Notes under the pieces: generated by a model | The model's input: only the letters and a program-made list of their open reading frames with translations | Told to the model about the DNA's origin: nothing | The model's database searches: none | From: JBBQSN01 sp963825505 | GTDB taxonomy: Bacteria > Actinomycetota > Actinomycetes > Actinomycetales > CAWJMD01 | Assembly: GCA_963825505.1 (NCBI GenBank) | Contig: CAWGTL010000007.1 | Coordinates: 38,541 to 102,540 of the forward strand | Length of the DNA stretch: 64,000 nt | Reading direction: 5' to 3' | Position numbers and translations under genes: made by a program | Shown here: positions 42,057-51,324 of the stretch, in pieces | Layout of the letters: every line of letters begins with the position of its first letter | Numbering within the stretch: position 1 is the stretch's first letter

Positions 42057-43456
42057 CGTCCTGCCTCCTGGTCGTCCCTCTGGTCGGTGCGGTCGGTGCG
42101 GTCGGTGCGGTCGGTGCGCGCCGTCCGGGGCAGGCGCAGCGTCACCTCGGTGCCGCCACCCGGGGCCGGGCGCAGCGTCGCGGTGCCGCCGTGGCGCTCC
42201 ATCCTGCCGATCACCGACTCGCGCACGCCCAGCCGGTCCTGCGGCACGGTCTCCAGGTCGAAGCCCGGACCGCGGTCGCGGACGAACGCCTCGACCACGT
42301 CGGCCGTGCACTCGACGTACACCGAGACGCCGACCCGGCCGTGCCGGGCGGCGTTGAGCAGCGCCTCCCGCATCGCCTTGACCAGCGCCGCGGTGTGCGG
42401 GTCCATCGGGGCGTCGCCGACGACCACCACCTCGACCGCGACGCCCTCGCCGTCCTCGACCTCGGCGCACGCGTGGCGGACGGCCACCGACATGGTCTCG
42501 TCCGCGTCCGGTGCGGGCCGCTCGGAGCTGTAGAGCCACTCGCGCAGCTGCCGCTCCTGCGCGCGGGCGAGCCGGGCGACCTCGTCGGCGTCGCCCGGGC
42601 GCCGCTGGATCAGCGACAGGGTGTGCAGCACCGAGTCGTGCAGGTGGGCGGCGATCTCGGCCCGCTCCTGCTCGCGCTCGCGCAGGCCGCGCTCCTTCTC
42701 CAGGTCGCGCCACAGCCGCAGCGCCCACGGGCCGAGCACCAGCGCGATGCCGACGAGCACCGCGAGCGCGGCGATGACGACGAGCGTCACCTGCTGCACG
42801 TCGAGGTCGGGCTCGAGCAGCATCACCGCGCCGGCGGTCACGAGCAGCAGGCCGCCGAGGAGGCGGACCAGCCCGCCGGTGCCGCGGATGCCGACCGGCT
42901 CGAGCCAGCGGGTGCGCTCGGAGGTGTCGAGCTGGCTCAGCGCGAGCACGGCCCCCGCGATCACCACCAGGACCGGGAGCAGCCACGGCCACGGCAGCGA
43001 GATGCCGAGTCGCCCGGCCACGAGGAACGCCGCCACCACGCACAGCGCCAGGCCGCCGAGCAGCAGCCGCACCGGCTCGCTGTCGTGGGTGGCCCGGCGC
43101 ACCTGCTCGAGGGTGCGGACGGCCTGGGCCTGCGCGTCCGGGCGACCGCGGGCCGCCGCCGTGCGCAGCGTCTCGGCCGCGGTCTGGACGGCGTCGTCCT
43201 GACGCACCAGCACCCAGAGCAGGCCGTACGCCACGACTCCCGCGCCGCCGGCGAGCGCCAGCACGACGAAGCCGAGGCGCACGTGCCAGGCCTCGAGCCC
43301 GAGGTGCCGTGCCACCCCGGCGGCCACGCCCGCGAGCAGCCTGCCCTGCACGGGCCGCACCAGCGCGGGTCGGACCGTGCCGGGGCCGCCGGGCGCGCCC
43401 GGGCCGCCGGGCGCGCCTGGGCGCGCCTCGGCGTCGGCGCGTGCGTCGACGTCCAC
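42053..43456 (-). CDS. PspC-domain sensor histidine kinase
   Basis: A 467-residue membrane kinase. A Pro/Gly-rich head precedes a PspC domain (about residues 33-90, GRLLAGVAAGVARHLGLEAWHVRLGF), then further membrane segments (about 130-240), a coiled linker, a HisKA_3-like box EIAAHLHDSVLHTLSLIQRR and a HATPase with REALLNAARHGR and DRGPGFDLETV. Kinases of this build monitor cell-envelope stress. It is divergent from a gene encoding a second PspC protein, 141 bases away. Confidence 0.93.
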   Translation of the reverse strand: MDVDARADAEARPGAPGGPGAPGGPGTVRPALVRPVQGRLLAGVAAGVARHLGLEAWHVRLGFVVLALAGGAGVVAYGLLWVLVRQDDAVQTAAETLRTAAARGRPDAQAQAVRTLEQVRRATHDSEPVRLLLGGLALCVVAAFLVAGRLGISLPWPWLLPVLVVIAGAVLALSQLDTSERTRWLEPVGIRGTGGLVRLLGGLLLVTAGAVMLLEPDLDVQQVTLVVIAALAVLVGIALVLGPWALRLWRDLEKERGLREREQERAEIAAHLHDSVLHTLSLIQRRPGDADEVARLARAQERQLREWLYSSERPAPDADETMSVAVRHACAEVEDGEGVAVEVVVVGDAPMDPHTAALVKAMREALLNAARHGRVGVSVYVECTADVVEAFVRDRGPGFDLETVPQDRLGVRESVIGRMERHGGTATLRPAPGGGTEVTLRLPRTARTDRTDRTDRTDQRDDQEAGR

Positions 43457-43597
43457 GTCCCCATCCTGACGGTCATCGCGCCCGGGCGTCAGGCGGCATC
43501 ACCCTGAGCGGCGCGCCGGCCGGTCCGTGGGGCCCCAGGGTCGGCTCAGGGTCGTCCCGGATCGCGGGACGCAGGGTCCGGCGGCCACGCTGACGGC

Positions 43598-44956
43598 ATG
43601 GAATCGACCAGCACGCCGCCCGGGTCCCAGGCGGGACCCCAGCAGGGACCTCCGCAGGGGCCGCAGCAGGGGCCACAGCAGCCGCCCCACCAGGGACCGA
43701 CCGGGCCGTCGAACGGGCTCACCGGCTTCTTCGACTCGATGCGCCGCACCGGCCTGGTGCGCCCGGACGAGAGCACCCGCTCCGGCCCCGGCGTCTGCGT
43801 CGCGCTGGCGAACAAGCTCGGCGTCGACGCCACCCTCGTCCGCGTGGGCGTCGTCGTGCTCACCCTCTTCGGCGGCTTCGGCCTGCTCGCCTACGGATTG
43901 GCCTGGCTGCTGTTCCCCCAGGTCGACGGCCACATCCACGCCGAGGACATGCTGGGCGGCCGGTTCACCTCCGGCGGCGTCGGCTCGCTGATCGCGATCT
44001 TCTTCGGCTTCGGCGGCTTCGGCCGCTGGTGGTGGGAGCCGGGCGGCAGCTGGGGCGCCCTGATCGCGGTGCTGTCGATCGCCGGCGTCGTCGCGCTGGT
44101 GGTCTGGGGCATCCAGCAGAACCGCGACCACGGCCAGGGCGAGGGTCAGGTGACGGGCGCGGCGCCCTCGACCACCGCCACCGGCACGGCACCCACCGTC
44201 CCGCTCACCAAGGGCGGCCCTCCGGTGGCCCTCACCAAGCCCTTCACGCCGACGGTGCACGCTCCGCGACCGGTGCCGCCGCCGGTGCACGTGCCCCCGC
44301 CGGTGCCGCGGCGCCGCCCGGCCGGACCCGCGCTCACGGCGCTCATCGCCGGTCTCGCCCTGGTCGCTGCGGCCGTCGTGCTGCTGATCGACCGGATCAG
44401 CTCGCTCGGTGGTGACACCGGCCTGCTCGCCACCGGCGCGGCCGTCGTCGTCATCGGCATCGCGGTGGTGCTCGCCGGCCTGGCCGGCCGGCGCGCCGGC
44501 GGCCTCACCGGTCTCGCCGTGGTGGCGCTGATCATGCTCGGGGCCGGGTGGGCCGACGCCCGCGCCGGCGGCGTCATCTCGGACTGGAGCACCGGGGAGC
44601 GGTCGTCGAGCTTCGACGACGCCCGCTGGTCGCCCACCACCGTGGAGGACGGCGAGGAGTACTCGGTGCGGTTCGGCTCCGGCACCCTCGACCTCACCGG
44701 CGTGCGCTCCACCGGCGGCGACGCACCGACCGTCGTCACCGACGTCCGGCTCGGCTCGATGATCGTGGTCGTCGACCCGGACCAGACGATCGAGCTCGAC
44801 CTCACCGCCAGCGAGGCCAACCTCGAGGCGCCCGGCTTCACCGGCAACGGCGACCGCGACATCACCACCACGATCGGCCCGGACGGGCCCGTCGACCTGC
44901 GCATCGAGGGCGGCGTCCGCCTCGGTGAGCTCCTGGTCCAGGAGGAGAACCGATGA
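43598..44956 (+). CDS. PspC-domain membrane protein with C-terminal toastrack-type domain
   Basis: A 452-residue membrane protein. Gln/Pro/Gly-rich head (1-45), PspC domain (about 60-110, VCVALANKLGVDATLVRVGVVVL), two further membrane segments, a Pro-rich cytoplasmic linker (about 190-240), two to three more segments, and an extracytoplasmic beta-helical tail (about 340-452) with SVRFGSGTLDLTGV and repeating Leu/Val-Asp turns like LiaF/toastrack domains. Such proteins scaffold envelope-stress signalling with the PspC kinase encoded opposite. Coupled to the next gene by an ATGA overlap. Confidence 0.88.
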   Translation: MESTSTPPGSQAGPQQGPPQGPQQGPQQPPHQGPTGPSNGLTGFFDSMRRTGLVRPDESTRSGPGVCVALANKLGVDATLVRVGVVVLTLFGGFGLLAYGLAWLLFPQVDGHIHAEDMLGGRFTSGGVGSLIAIFFGFGGFGRWWWEPGGSWGALIAVLSIAGVVALVVWGIQQNRDHGQGEGQVTGAAPSTTATGTAPTVPLTKGGPPVALTKPFTPTVHAPRPVPPPVHVPPPVPRRRPAGPALTALIAGLALVAAAVVLLIDRISSLGGDTGLLATGAAVVVIGIAVVLAGLAGRRAGGLTGLAVVALIMLGAGWADARAGGVISDWSTGERSSSFDDARWSPTTVEDGEEYSVRFGSGTLDLTGVRSTGGDAPTVVTDVRLGSMIVVVDPDQTIELDLTASEANLEAPGFTGNGDRDITTTIGPDGPVDLRIEGGVRLGELLVQEENR

Positions 44957-45276
44957 GCGAGAACCCGCAGCCCGCACCGACCGCCCCCGCTCAGCCGGCC
45001 GCGCCCGTGGCGCCGCAGGCGCCGCCGGCGCCCCGCGGGCCGAGCATGGCGACCGTCGTGTGGGGCCTGGTGCTGCTCGCGCTGGCCACGCTGGCCGGGC
45101 TGACCGAGCTCACCGGCTGGGACGTGGACCCGTCCCTCGCCCTGCCCGCCGTGCTGCTCGGGGCCGGAGCCCTGCTGGTGGTCACCGCCGCCGTCGCGGT
45201 GGTGCGCCGGCCCCGAGCTGATCGCACGGACGCGGGTCAGCAGTCGGGCGCGACCCGGCCGTCCGACCCGGTGTAG
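44953..45276 (+). CDS. Small two-helix membrane protein, PspC operon
   Basis: A 107-residue protein with a Pro/Ala-rich head (1-32) and two membrane segments (about 33-52 and 60-80), then a charged tail. Starts at ATG 44,953 overlapping the PspC gene stop. Its 3' end overlaps the convergent M23 peptidase gene by 40 bases. Likely an accessory of the envelope-stress module; no family recognised. Confidence 0.75.
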   Translation: MSENPQPAPTAPAQPAAPVAPQAPPAPRGPSMATVVWGLVLLALATLAGLTELTGWDVDPSLALPAVLLGAGALLVVTAAVAVVRRPRADRTDAGQQSGATRPSDPV

Positions 45277-46040
45277 GTGTAGGCGTCGGAGATGAAGCGG
45301 CCGGACCCGATCCGGTTCCAGATCCGCGACGTCCCGTAGGTCCCGGTCACCGAGGTGCCCGTCGTCTGGCAGCTGATGGTCACGGCCGAGCCGTCCGCCA
45401 GCGAGCCGACGGCGGCGTACCCGGTGCCGGGACCTCCGCGCACCGTCAGCGGTGCGCCGGCGGTGTCGACCGTCCCCGGGGCTCCGGAGCCGCTGCCGCA
45501 GCGGTTGCGCGAGGTGTAGCTCTTCGTGCCGTAGTACAGGGCCGTGGCGCCGTTGAAGACCACCCGCTGGTCGGCCCCGTTGAGCCGCTGCTCGAAGTGC
45601 AGGTGCGGACCGCTGGAGCCGCCGGTGCTGCCGACCGCGCCGATCCGCTGGCCGCCCGCGACCTGCTGGCCGACGCTGACGCCGAAGCTCTGCAGGTGGG
45701 CGTAGTACGTGGTCCAGCCGCCGCCGTGGTCGATCACCACGTACTTGCCGTACGACGTGCCGCCGAGGTCGCGGACCGTGCTGACCCGTCCGCCGGCGCT
45801 CGCGACCACCGGGTCGCCGAGGTCGTCAGCGCGGTTGAAGTCGACGCTCAGCTGCGGGCTGTGGCCGGTGCGGGTCTGGCCGGACCAGGTCTGACCGCAG
45901 GGGAACGGCACCTGGAACGCCGGCTTGGCCGACGCGGCCGGTGCGACGGCGACGAGGCCGCCGAGGGCGAGGACGGCCGCGGCCAGCGCGGTGAACGCCT
46001 GGCGGGGGCGCAGTCGGGTCGAGGGCAGGACGGAGCGCAT
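45237..46040 (-). CDS. Secreted M23-family endopeptidase with SH3-like tail
   Basis: A 267-residue exported cell-wall hydrolase. Signal peptide 1-38 (VAPAASAKP). The LytM/M23 domain has LSVDFNRADDLGDPVVA near residue 65, VIDHGGGWTTYYAHL and the metal motif GPHLHFEQ; a C-terminal bacterial-SH3-like module (about 190-267) follows, with PLTVRGGPGTGYAAVGSLADG. The Asp and HxH zinc ligands are present, so cleavage of peptidoglycan cross-bridges is likely. ATG at 46,040. Confidence 0.9.
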   Translation of the reverse strand: MRSVLPSTRLRPRQAFTALAAAVLALGGLVAVAPAASAKPAFQVPFPCGQTWSGQTRTGHSPQLSVDFNRADDLGDPVVASAGGRVSTVRDLGGTSYGKYVVIDHGGGWTTYYAHLQSFGVSVGQQVAGGQRIGAVGSTGGSSGPHLHFEQRLNGADQRVVFNGATALYYGTKSYTSRNRCGSGSGAPGTVDTAGAPLTVRGGPGTGYAAVGSLADGSAVTISCQTTGTSVTGTYGTSRIWNRIGSGRFISDAYTYTGSDGRVAPDC

Positions 46041-46249
46041 GGTGGACCTCCTGGGCTGGTCGCTCGGAGCGACGTACGGATCACTGACGGTCGGATCCCC
46101 GGCCGGTGCCGACTCCTGAGAACCTAGGCGCCACAGCCGACCTCGTGTCCGAGTTGTCCACACCCGCGCGAGGTTCTACGAGCAGGGCGACCAGGCCTCG
46201 AACGCCGTCCCCGTCCTGGTGCAGGGGTTCTCCGAGGACTGAGCGCCGC

Positions 46250-48544
46250 TCAGGCGCCGAAGCGCTCCCGCAGCGGTGCCGTCCACGCCTCGCGCAGGTC
46301 GTCGAGGCCGAGGCGGAACAGACCCTGGAGGTCGAGCGACTGCTGCCCGTCGTCGCCGGGTGCGTCGTCGACCACTCCGATCCGGGCGTGGGCCAGGCCG
46401 CGGGCGGTGCAGACGTCGGTGAAACGCACCTCCTCCGAGCGCGGGACGGAGACGAGCACCCGGCCCGTCGACTCCGAGAAGAGGGCGACGAACGGCGTGA
46501 TGCCGTCGCGCTCGCCGAGGTCGTCGATCCAGACCCGCGCTCCCACACCGAATCTCAGCGACGACTCGACGAGAGCCTGGGCCAGGCCGCCGTCGGCGAG
46601 GTCGTGGGCGGCGTCGACGAGGCCGTCGCGGCTGCAGGAGACCAGCACCTCGGCGAGGGTCTTCTCGTGGGCGAGGTCGAGCACCGGCGGGAGCCCACCG
46701 AGGTGGTCGTGCACGGCGTGCGCCCAGGCCGAGCCGGACAGCTCGTCGCGGGTGGTGCCCACCAGGTAGAGGTTCTGGCCGGCGTGCCGCCACCCCGAGG
46801 GCGTCCGGCGGGTGACGTCGTCCATCACGCCGAGCACCCCGATCACCGGGGTGGGGTGGATGGCGGTCTCGCCGGTCTGGTTGTAGAGACTGACGTTGCC
46901 GCCGGTGACCGGCAGGCCGAGCTCGCGACACGCCTCGGTGAGACCCTCGACCGCCTGCGCGAACTGCCACATCACCGCGGGGTCCTCGGGCGAGCCGAAG
47001 TTGAGGCAGTCGGTGACGGCCATCGGCACGGCACCCGCGGTGGCGACGTTGCGGTACGCCTCGGCGAGCGAGATCTGCGCTCCCCGAAGGGGATCCAGCG
47101 CGCCGAACCGGCCGTTGCCGTCCAGCGAGACGGCCACCCCGAGCCCGGTCTCCTCGTCGACCCGCACCACCCCGGCGTCGTCGGGCATGGCCAGCGCCGT
47201 CCCGCCCATGACGTACCGGTCGTACTGGTCGGTGACCCAGGACTTGTCCGCGAGGTTCGGCCAGGCGGCCATCCGCAGCACGGTGGCGCGGAGCTCCTCG
47301 GCCGTCTCCGGCCGCGGCAGGGTGTCGGCGGAGTCGGCCTGCCGGGCGTCGAGCCAGTCCGGACGCGCGTACGGGCGCTCGTACACCGGGCCCTCGTGGG
47401 CGACGGTGCGCGGCGGCACGTCGACGACGTCCTCGCCGTGCCACTGCACGACGAGCCGGCCGGTGGTGGTGACCTCGCCGACCACGGCGGCCAGCACGTC
47501 CCACTTCTCGGTGACGGCCATGAAGGCGTCGAGCTGGTCGGGGCGGACGACGGCCATCATCCGCTCCTGCGACTCGCTCATCAGGATCTCCTCGGGCGAC
47601 AGCGACGCGTCGCGCAGCGGGACCCGGTCGAGCCAGACGTGCATGCCGCCGTCGCCGGCGGACGCGAGCTCGGACGTGGCGCAGGAGAGCCCGGCGCCGC
47701 CGAGGTCCTGGATGCCGTCGACCACGCCGGCGGCGAACAGGTCGAGGCAGCACTCGATCAGCACCTTCTCGGTGAACGGGTCGCCCACCTGCACCGCCGG
47801 GCGCTTGGCGGGGCCGGTCTCGTCGAAGGTCTCCGAGGCGAGCACCGACACCCCGCCGATGCCGTCGCCGCCGGTGCGAGCGCCGAACAGCACGACGAGG
47901 TTGCCCTCGCCCGTGGCGTTGGCCAGGTGGAGGTCCTCGTGGCGCAGCGCGCCGACGCAGAGCGCGTTGACCAGCGGGTTGCCCTGGTAGCAGTCGTCGA
48001 AGACCACCTCGCCGCCGATGTTGGGCAGGCCGAGGCAGTTGCCGTAGCCACCGACACCGGCGACCACGCCGTGGACCACGCGGGAGGTGTCGGGGTGGTC
48101 GAACGCGCCGAACCGCAGCGAGTCCATCACCGCGATCGGCCGGGCGCCCATCGCCATGATGTCGCGGACGATGCCGCCGACGCCGGTCGCGGCGCCCTGG
48201 TACGGCTCGATGTACGACGGGTGGTTGTGCGACTCGACCTTGAACGTGACCGCCCAGCCCTGGCCGATGTCGACCACGCCGGCGTTCTCGCCGATGCCTG
48301 CCAGCATCTTGCCGACCGGTGTCTCGGTGGGCAGCGAACCGAACTTGCGCAGGTGCACCTTGGACGACTTGTACGAGCAGTGCTCGGACCACATCACCGA
48401 GTACATGGCGAGCTCGGCGGAGGTCGGGCGGCGACCGAGGATGTCGCGGATCCGCTGGTACTCGTCCGGCTTCAGGCCGAGCTCGGCCCAGGGCTGCTCC
48501 GCGTCGGGCGTCCCGGCCGCGTGGCCGACGGTGTCGAGCGTCAC
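46250..48544 (-). CDS. purL: Phosphoribosylformylglycinamidine synthase subunit PurL (small type)
   Basis: A 764-residue synthetase subunit of the three-part FGAM synthase. The GTG start at 48,544 overlaps the purQ stop as GTGA. Family blocks: MYSVMWSEHCSYKSS, TFKVESHNHPSYIEPYQGAA, GVGGIVRDIMAMGARPIAVM, DGIQDLGGAGLSCATSE, TDCLNFGSPEDP and LPVTGGNVSLYNQT. It makes FGAM from FGAR using ammonia channelled from PurQ with PurS as bridge; all three genes are here in order purS-purQ-purL. Confidence 0.97.
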   Translation of the reverse strand: MTLDTVGHAAGTPDAEQPWAELGLKPDEYQRIRDILGRRPTSAELAMYSVMWSEHCSYKSSKVHLRKFGSLPTETPVGKMLAGIGENAGVVDIGQGWAVTFKVESHNHPSYIEPYQGAATGVGGIVRDIMAMGARPIAVMDSLRFGAFDHPDTSRVVHGVVAGVGGYGNCLGLPNIGGEVVFDDCYQGNPLVNALCVGALRHEDLHLANATGEGNLVVLFGARTGGDGIGGVSVLASETFDETGPAKRPAVQVGDPFTEKVLIECCLDLFAAGVVDGIQDLGGAGLSCATSELASAGDGGMHVWLDRVPLRDASLSPEEILMSESQERMMAVVRPDQLDAFMAVTEKWDVLAAVVGEVTTTGRLVVQWHGEDVVDVPPRTVAHEGPVYERPYARPDWLDARQADSADTLPRPETAEELRATVLRMAAWPNLADKSWVTDQYDRYVMGGTALAMPDDAGVVRVDEETGLGVAVSLDGNGRFGALDPLRGAQISLAEAYRNVATAGAVPMAVTDCLNFGSPEDPAVMWQFAQAVEGLTEACRELGLPVTGGNVSLYNQTGETAIHPTPVIGVLGVMDDVTRRTPSGWRHAGQNLYLVGTTRDELSGSAWAHAVHDHLGGLPPVLDLAHEKTLAEVLVSCSRDGLVDAAHDLADGGLAQALVESSLRFGVGARVWIDDLGERDGITPFVALFSESTGRVLVSVPRSEEVRFTDVCTARGLAHARIGVVDDAPGDDGQQSLDLQGLFRLGLDDLREAWTAPLRERFGA

Positions 48545-49233
48545 GACGAGAGGGCTCCTTCGAGGACCGAGGTGAAGAACCGCAGGCCGTCGAGGCCGTC
48601 GGTGCCGGTGCGCGGGTCGGGGCCGAAGCCGGCCTCGGTGGCGTGCTCGGGGTGCGGCATCAGGCCGACCACGTTCCCGCGGGCGTTGGAGACGCCGGCG
48701 ATCGCGCGGTAGGAGCCGTTGGGGTTGTCGCCGAGGTAGCGAGCGACGACCAGCCCCTCGCCCTCCAGCCGGTCGAGGGTGGGCTCGTCGGCGACGAAAC
48801 CGCCCTCGCCGTTCTTCAGCGGGACGACCACCTCCTCGCCCTCGGAGTACCCGTTCGTCCAGCTGGTGGTGGTGCGCTCGATCCGCAGCCGCTGGTCGAC
48901 GCAGCTGAAGGTGCGGTGGTCGTTGCGCACCAGGGCGCCGGGCAGCAGGTGCGACTCGCACAGCACCTGGAAGCCGTTGCAGATGCCCAGCACGGGCAGC
49001 CCGCCGTTCGCGGCGGCCACCAGCGGCTCCATCACCGGCGCGAACCGGGCGATCGCGCCGCAGCGCAGGTAGTCGCCGTAGGAGAAGCCGCCAGGGATGA
49101 CCACGGCGTCGACGCCGTGCAGGTCGGCGTCGGCGTGCCAGAGCGCCACGGCCTCGCCGCCGGCCAGCCGCACGGCGCGGGCGGCGTCCTTGTCGTCGAG
49201 CGAGCCGGGGAAGGTGACCACCCCGACCCGCAT
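48541..49233 (-). CDS. purQ: FGAM synthase glutaminase subunit PurQ
   Basis: A 230-residue class I glutamine amidotransferase. Starts MRVGVVTFPGSLDDKDA; oxyanion motif GGFSYGDYLRCGAIARF; nucleophile Cys in LGICNGFQVLCE; catalytic His-Glu in LMPHPEHATEA. Its ATG shares one base with the purS stop. Supplies ammonia to PurL. Confidence 0.97.
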   Translation of the reverse strand: MRVGVVTFPGSLDDKDAARAVRLAGGEAVALWHADADLHGVDAVVIPGGFSYGDYLRCGAIARFAPVMEPLVAAANGGLPVLGICNGFQVLCESHLLPGALVRNDHRTFSCVDQRLRIERTTTSWTNGYSEGEEVVVPLKNGEGGFVADEPTLDRLEGEGLVVARYLGDNPNGSYRAIAGVSNARGNVVGLMPHPEHATEAGFGPDPRTGTDGLDGLRFFTSVLEGALSS

Positions 49234-49508
49234 CAGCCCACCGCCAGGTGGTCGTCGGACGGCTGCACGGCCTCGACCCGGACGACGTCCTCGATCACGG
49301 GATTGCTGAGCAGGGTGGCGGCGGCCTCGCGGGCCGCAGCGAGCACCTCGGGGGTGACCTCGCCGTCGACCTCGAGCTCGAACCGCTTGCCCTGGCGGAC
49401 GCCGGCGAAGGCGGTGAAGCCCAGACGCGGCAGGGCCCCGGCGATCGCCTTGCCCTGCGGGTCGAGGATCTCGGGCTTGGGCATGACGTCGACGACGATG
49501 CGTCCCAT
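49233..49508 (-). CDS. purS: FGAM synthase bridging subunit PurS
   Basis: A 91-residue protein with the PurS pattern VVDVMPKPEILDPQGKAIAGALPRLGF and RQGKRFELEVDG, then LLSNPVIEDVVRVE. It joins PurQ to PurL in the active complex. First gene of purSQL; the 118-base gap to the divergent metallo-hydrolase gene holds the promoter. Confidence 0.96.
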   Translation of the reverse strand: MGRIVVDVMPKPEILDPQGKAIAGALPRLGFTAFAGVRQGKRFELEVDGEVTPEVLAAAREAAATLLSNPVIEDVVRVEAVQPSDDHLAVG

Positions 49509-49626
49509 CGGGGCTGCTCCAGCGGGTGCGGGGAGGTCGGCGGAGGCACCGACCGGGCCGGTCCCCAGGCTACCGGCGCCGCGTGCTCCGGTGGACGGTG
49601 CCCCGCCCAGGTGCGACCGTGAGGTC

Positions 49627-50289
49627 ATGCGGATCACGCACCTCGGACACGCCTGCCTGCTCGTCGAGGCCGCGGGACGCCGCGTCCTGGTGGACCCCGG
49701 GTCGTTCAGCCACGACTGGCACGCCATCACCGAGGTCGACGCGGTCATCGTCACGCACCAGCACCCCGACCACGTCGACGCCCAGCGCCTGCCGGCCCTG
49801 CTCGCCGCGAGCCCCGGGGCCCGGCTCCTCGTGGAGCCCGCCCTGGCCGCGGACACCGCCCTGCTCGGCCTGACCAGCGGTGACGAGCGGGCCGAGGTGC
49901 TCACCCCCGGCGAGCGGACGGACGTCGGCGGCCTGGTCGTGGAGGGCGTGGGCGGCCGGCACGCGGTGATCCACGAGGACATCGACCGGATCGGCAACGT
50001 CGGTGTGCTGCTGCGCGCCGACGGCGAGCCCACCGTGTTCCACCCCGGTGACGCCTACGAGTACACCCCGACCGGCGTCGACGTCCTCGCCGTCCCGGTG
50101 TCGGCGCCGTGGGCGGCGCTCAAGGAGACGGTCGCGTTCGTCCGGGGCGTGCAGCCGGGTGCCGTGGTCCCGATCCACGACGCCCTCCTGTCCCCCGCCG
50201 GCCGGGCGCTGTACGTGCGCCAGCTCGGCGCGCTCGGCGGTGCGCCGGTGCGCGACCTCGCCGGCGCCGGCTCCGTCGAGATGGCCTGA
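49627..50289 (+). CDS. Metallo-beta-lactamase-fold hydrolase (UlaG-like)
   Basis: A 220-residue cytoplasmic hydrolase. Starts MRITHLGHACLLVEAAGRRV; the dinuclear metal motif is THQHPDHVD; further ligands appear in FHPGDAYEY and VVPIHDALL. This subgroup includes L-ascorbate-6-phosphate lactonase-like enzymes; the substrate here is unknown. Divergent from purS. Confidence 0.88.
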   Translation: MRITHLGHACLLVEAAGRRVLVDPGSFSHDWHAITEVDAVIVTHQHPDHVDAQRLPALLAASPGARLLVEPALAADTALLGLTSGDERAEVLTPGERTDVGGLVVEGVGGRHAVIHEDIDRIGNVGVLLRADGEPTVFHPGDAYEYTPTGVDVLAVPVSAPWAALKETVAFVRGVQPGAVVPIHDALLSPAGRALYVRQLGALGGAPVRDLAGAGSVEMA

Positions 50290-50294
50290 TCTTC

Positions 50295-50750
50295 ATGGGT
50301 TCTCGCCTCTACGACACAGGCACCGTCGTCGGCATGACGGCGATGACCGTGGTGCACCGCGTCGTCCACGCCGTCAGCGGCGGACGCCTCGGACGCACCC
50401 TGGCGGGCGCGCCGATCGTCTGGCTGACCGTCACCGGCCGCCGCTCCGGTGCCGAGCAGCGCGTGCCGGTCGCCGCGGCGCGTGACGGCGCCGCCTACCT
50501 GGTGGCGGGCTCCCGCGGGGGCACCGAGAAGACGCCGGCCTGGGCCTGGAACCTGCGCGGGCACGACGAGCGCGGCGACACCGCGCGGGTGCTCGACCGC
50601 GACACCGAGCACGAGGTCGACGTCGTCGAGCTGCACGGTGCCGAGCGCGACGCCGGGTACGCGCAGATGGTGGGCGCCTACCCCGGCTTCGCCGAGTACG
50701 AGCGCCACACCGACCGGGTGATCCCGGTGTTCCGCCTCACTCCCCGCTGA
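50295..50750 (+). CDS. F420H2-dependent nitroreductase/quinone reductase (Ddn-like)
   Basis: A 151-residue split-barrel flavoprotein of the deazaflavin-dependent nitroreductase family: VWLTVTGRRSGAEQRVPVAAARDGAAYLVAGSRGGT, PAWAWNLRGHDE and YPGFAEYERHTDRVIPVFRLTPR are typical. It implies the host makes coenzyme F420. Members reduce quinones at the membrane and can activate nitroaromatics. It follows the hydrolase gene by 5 bases. Confidence 0.9.
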   Translation: MGSRLYDTGTVVGMTAMTVVHRVVHAVSGGRLGRTLAGAPIVWLTVTGRRSGAEQRVPVAAARDGAAYLVAGSRGGTEKTPAWAWNLRGHDERGDTARVLDRDTEHEVDVVELHGAERDAGYAQMVGAYPGFAEYERHTDRVIPVFRLTPR

Positions 50751-50770
50751 GGGCTCAGGATCGGGGGCGG

Positions 50771-51232
50771 TCAGCGCGCCGGTCGGTCGCTCGGAGCGAG
50801 AGCGTCCCTGATCGCTCGCGCCTCGCGGTCGAGGAGGGACCTCTTGCGTTCCTTCGAACGGGCCTCGAGGGTCCAGCCGTCCCCTGCGTAGCGCGGGATG
50901 ACGTGGAGGTGGAAGTGGAAGACCGTCTGGAAGGCGGCCGCGCCGTCACAGAGGAGGACGTTGATCCCCTCGCACGGCAGGCGTGAGCGGCGCAAGGCTC
51001 GTGCCATGTGATGTCCCACCGACCAGACGTGGGTGCTGATGGCGACATCGAGGTCTTCGAGGCCCACCGCGTGCCCGCGTGGCACGACGAGAAGGTGGCC
51101 GGGCGTCACGGGGTTCAGGTCCATGAAGACCACGACGGTCTCGTCCTCGTGGACCACGCTGGCCTCGGCCTCTCCGGCCACGACGGCGCAGAAGACACAC
51201 TCCGGCGCCGCTGGTGCCACATCGGGTTCCAT
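50771..51232 (-). CDS. HIT-family nucleotide hydrolase
   Basis: A 153-residue HIT-fold protein. A CVFC zinc pair at the N-terminus, VFMDLNPVTPGHLLVVPRGHA, and the histidine triad in VFHFHLHVIPRY; such proteins cleave nucleoside-phosphate conjugates such as Ap4A or AMP-amidates. Start at ATG 51,232, or three codons earlier at 51,241. A basic C-terminal tail (SKERKRSLLDREARAIRDAL) is longer than usual. Confidence 0.9.
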   Translation of the reverse strand: MEPDVAPAAPECVFCAVVAGEAEASVVHEDETVVVFMDLNPVTPGHLLVVPRGHAVGLEDLDVAISTHVWSVGHHMARALRRSRLPCEGINVLLCDGAAAFQTVFHFHLHVIPRYAGDGWTLEARSKERKRSLLDREARAIRDALAPSDRPAR

Positions 51233-51324
51233 GCGCCTCATGGTCCTGGTGCGTCCGTGACAGGCGCTACTCCATTGCCACCGGACCCTGACCCCTACCG
51301 CGCCCGCGAGTCGCGGTCGCCTCG

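Noticed and set aside
46041..46249. ydaO-type c-di-AMP riboswitch ahead of the M23 peptidase
   Set aside because: Cell-wall hydrolase leaders often carry one, but the conserved core motifs are absent here.
46106..48712. Plus-strand open frame of 868 codons over purL
   Set aside because: Shadow of purL; composition is antisense-like and no motif is recognisable.
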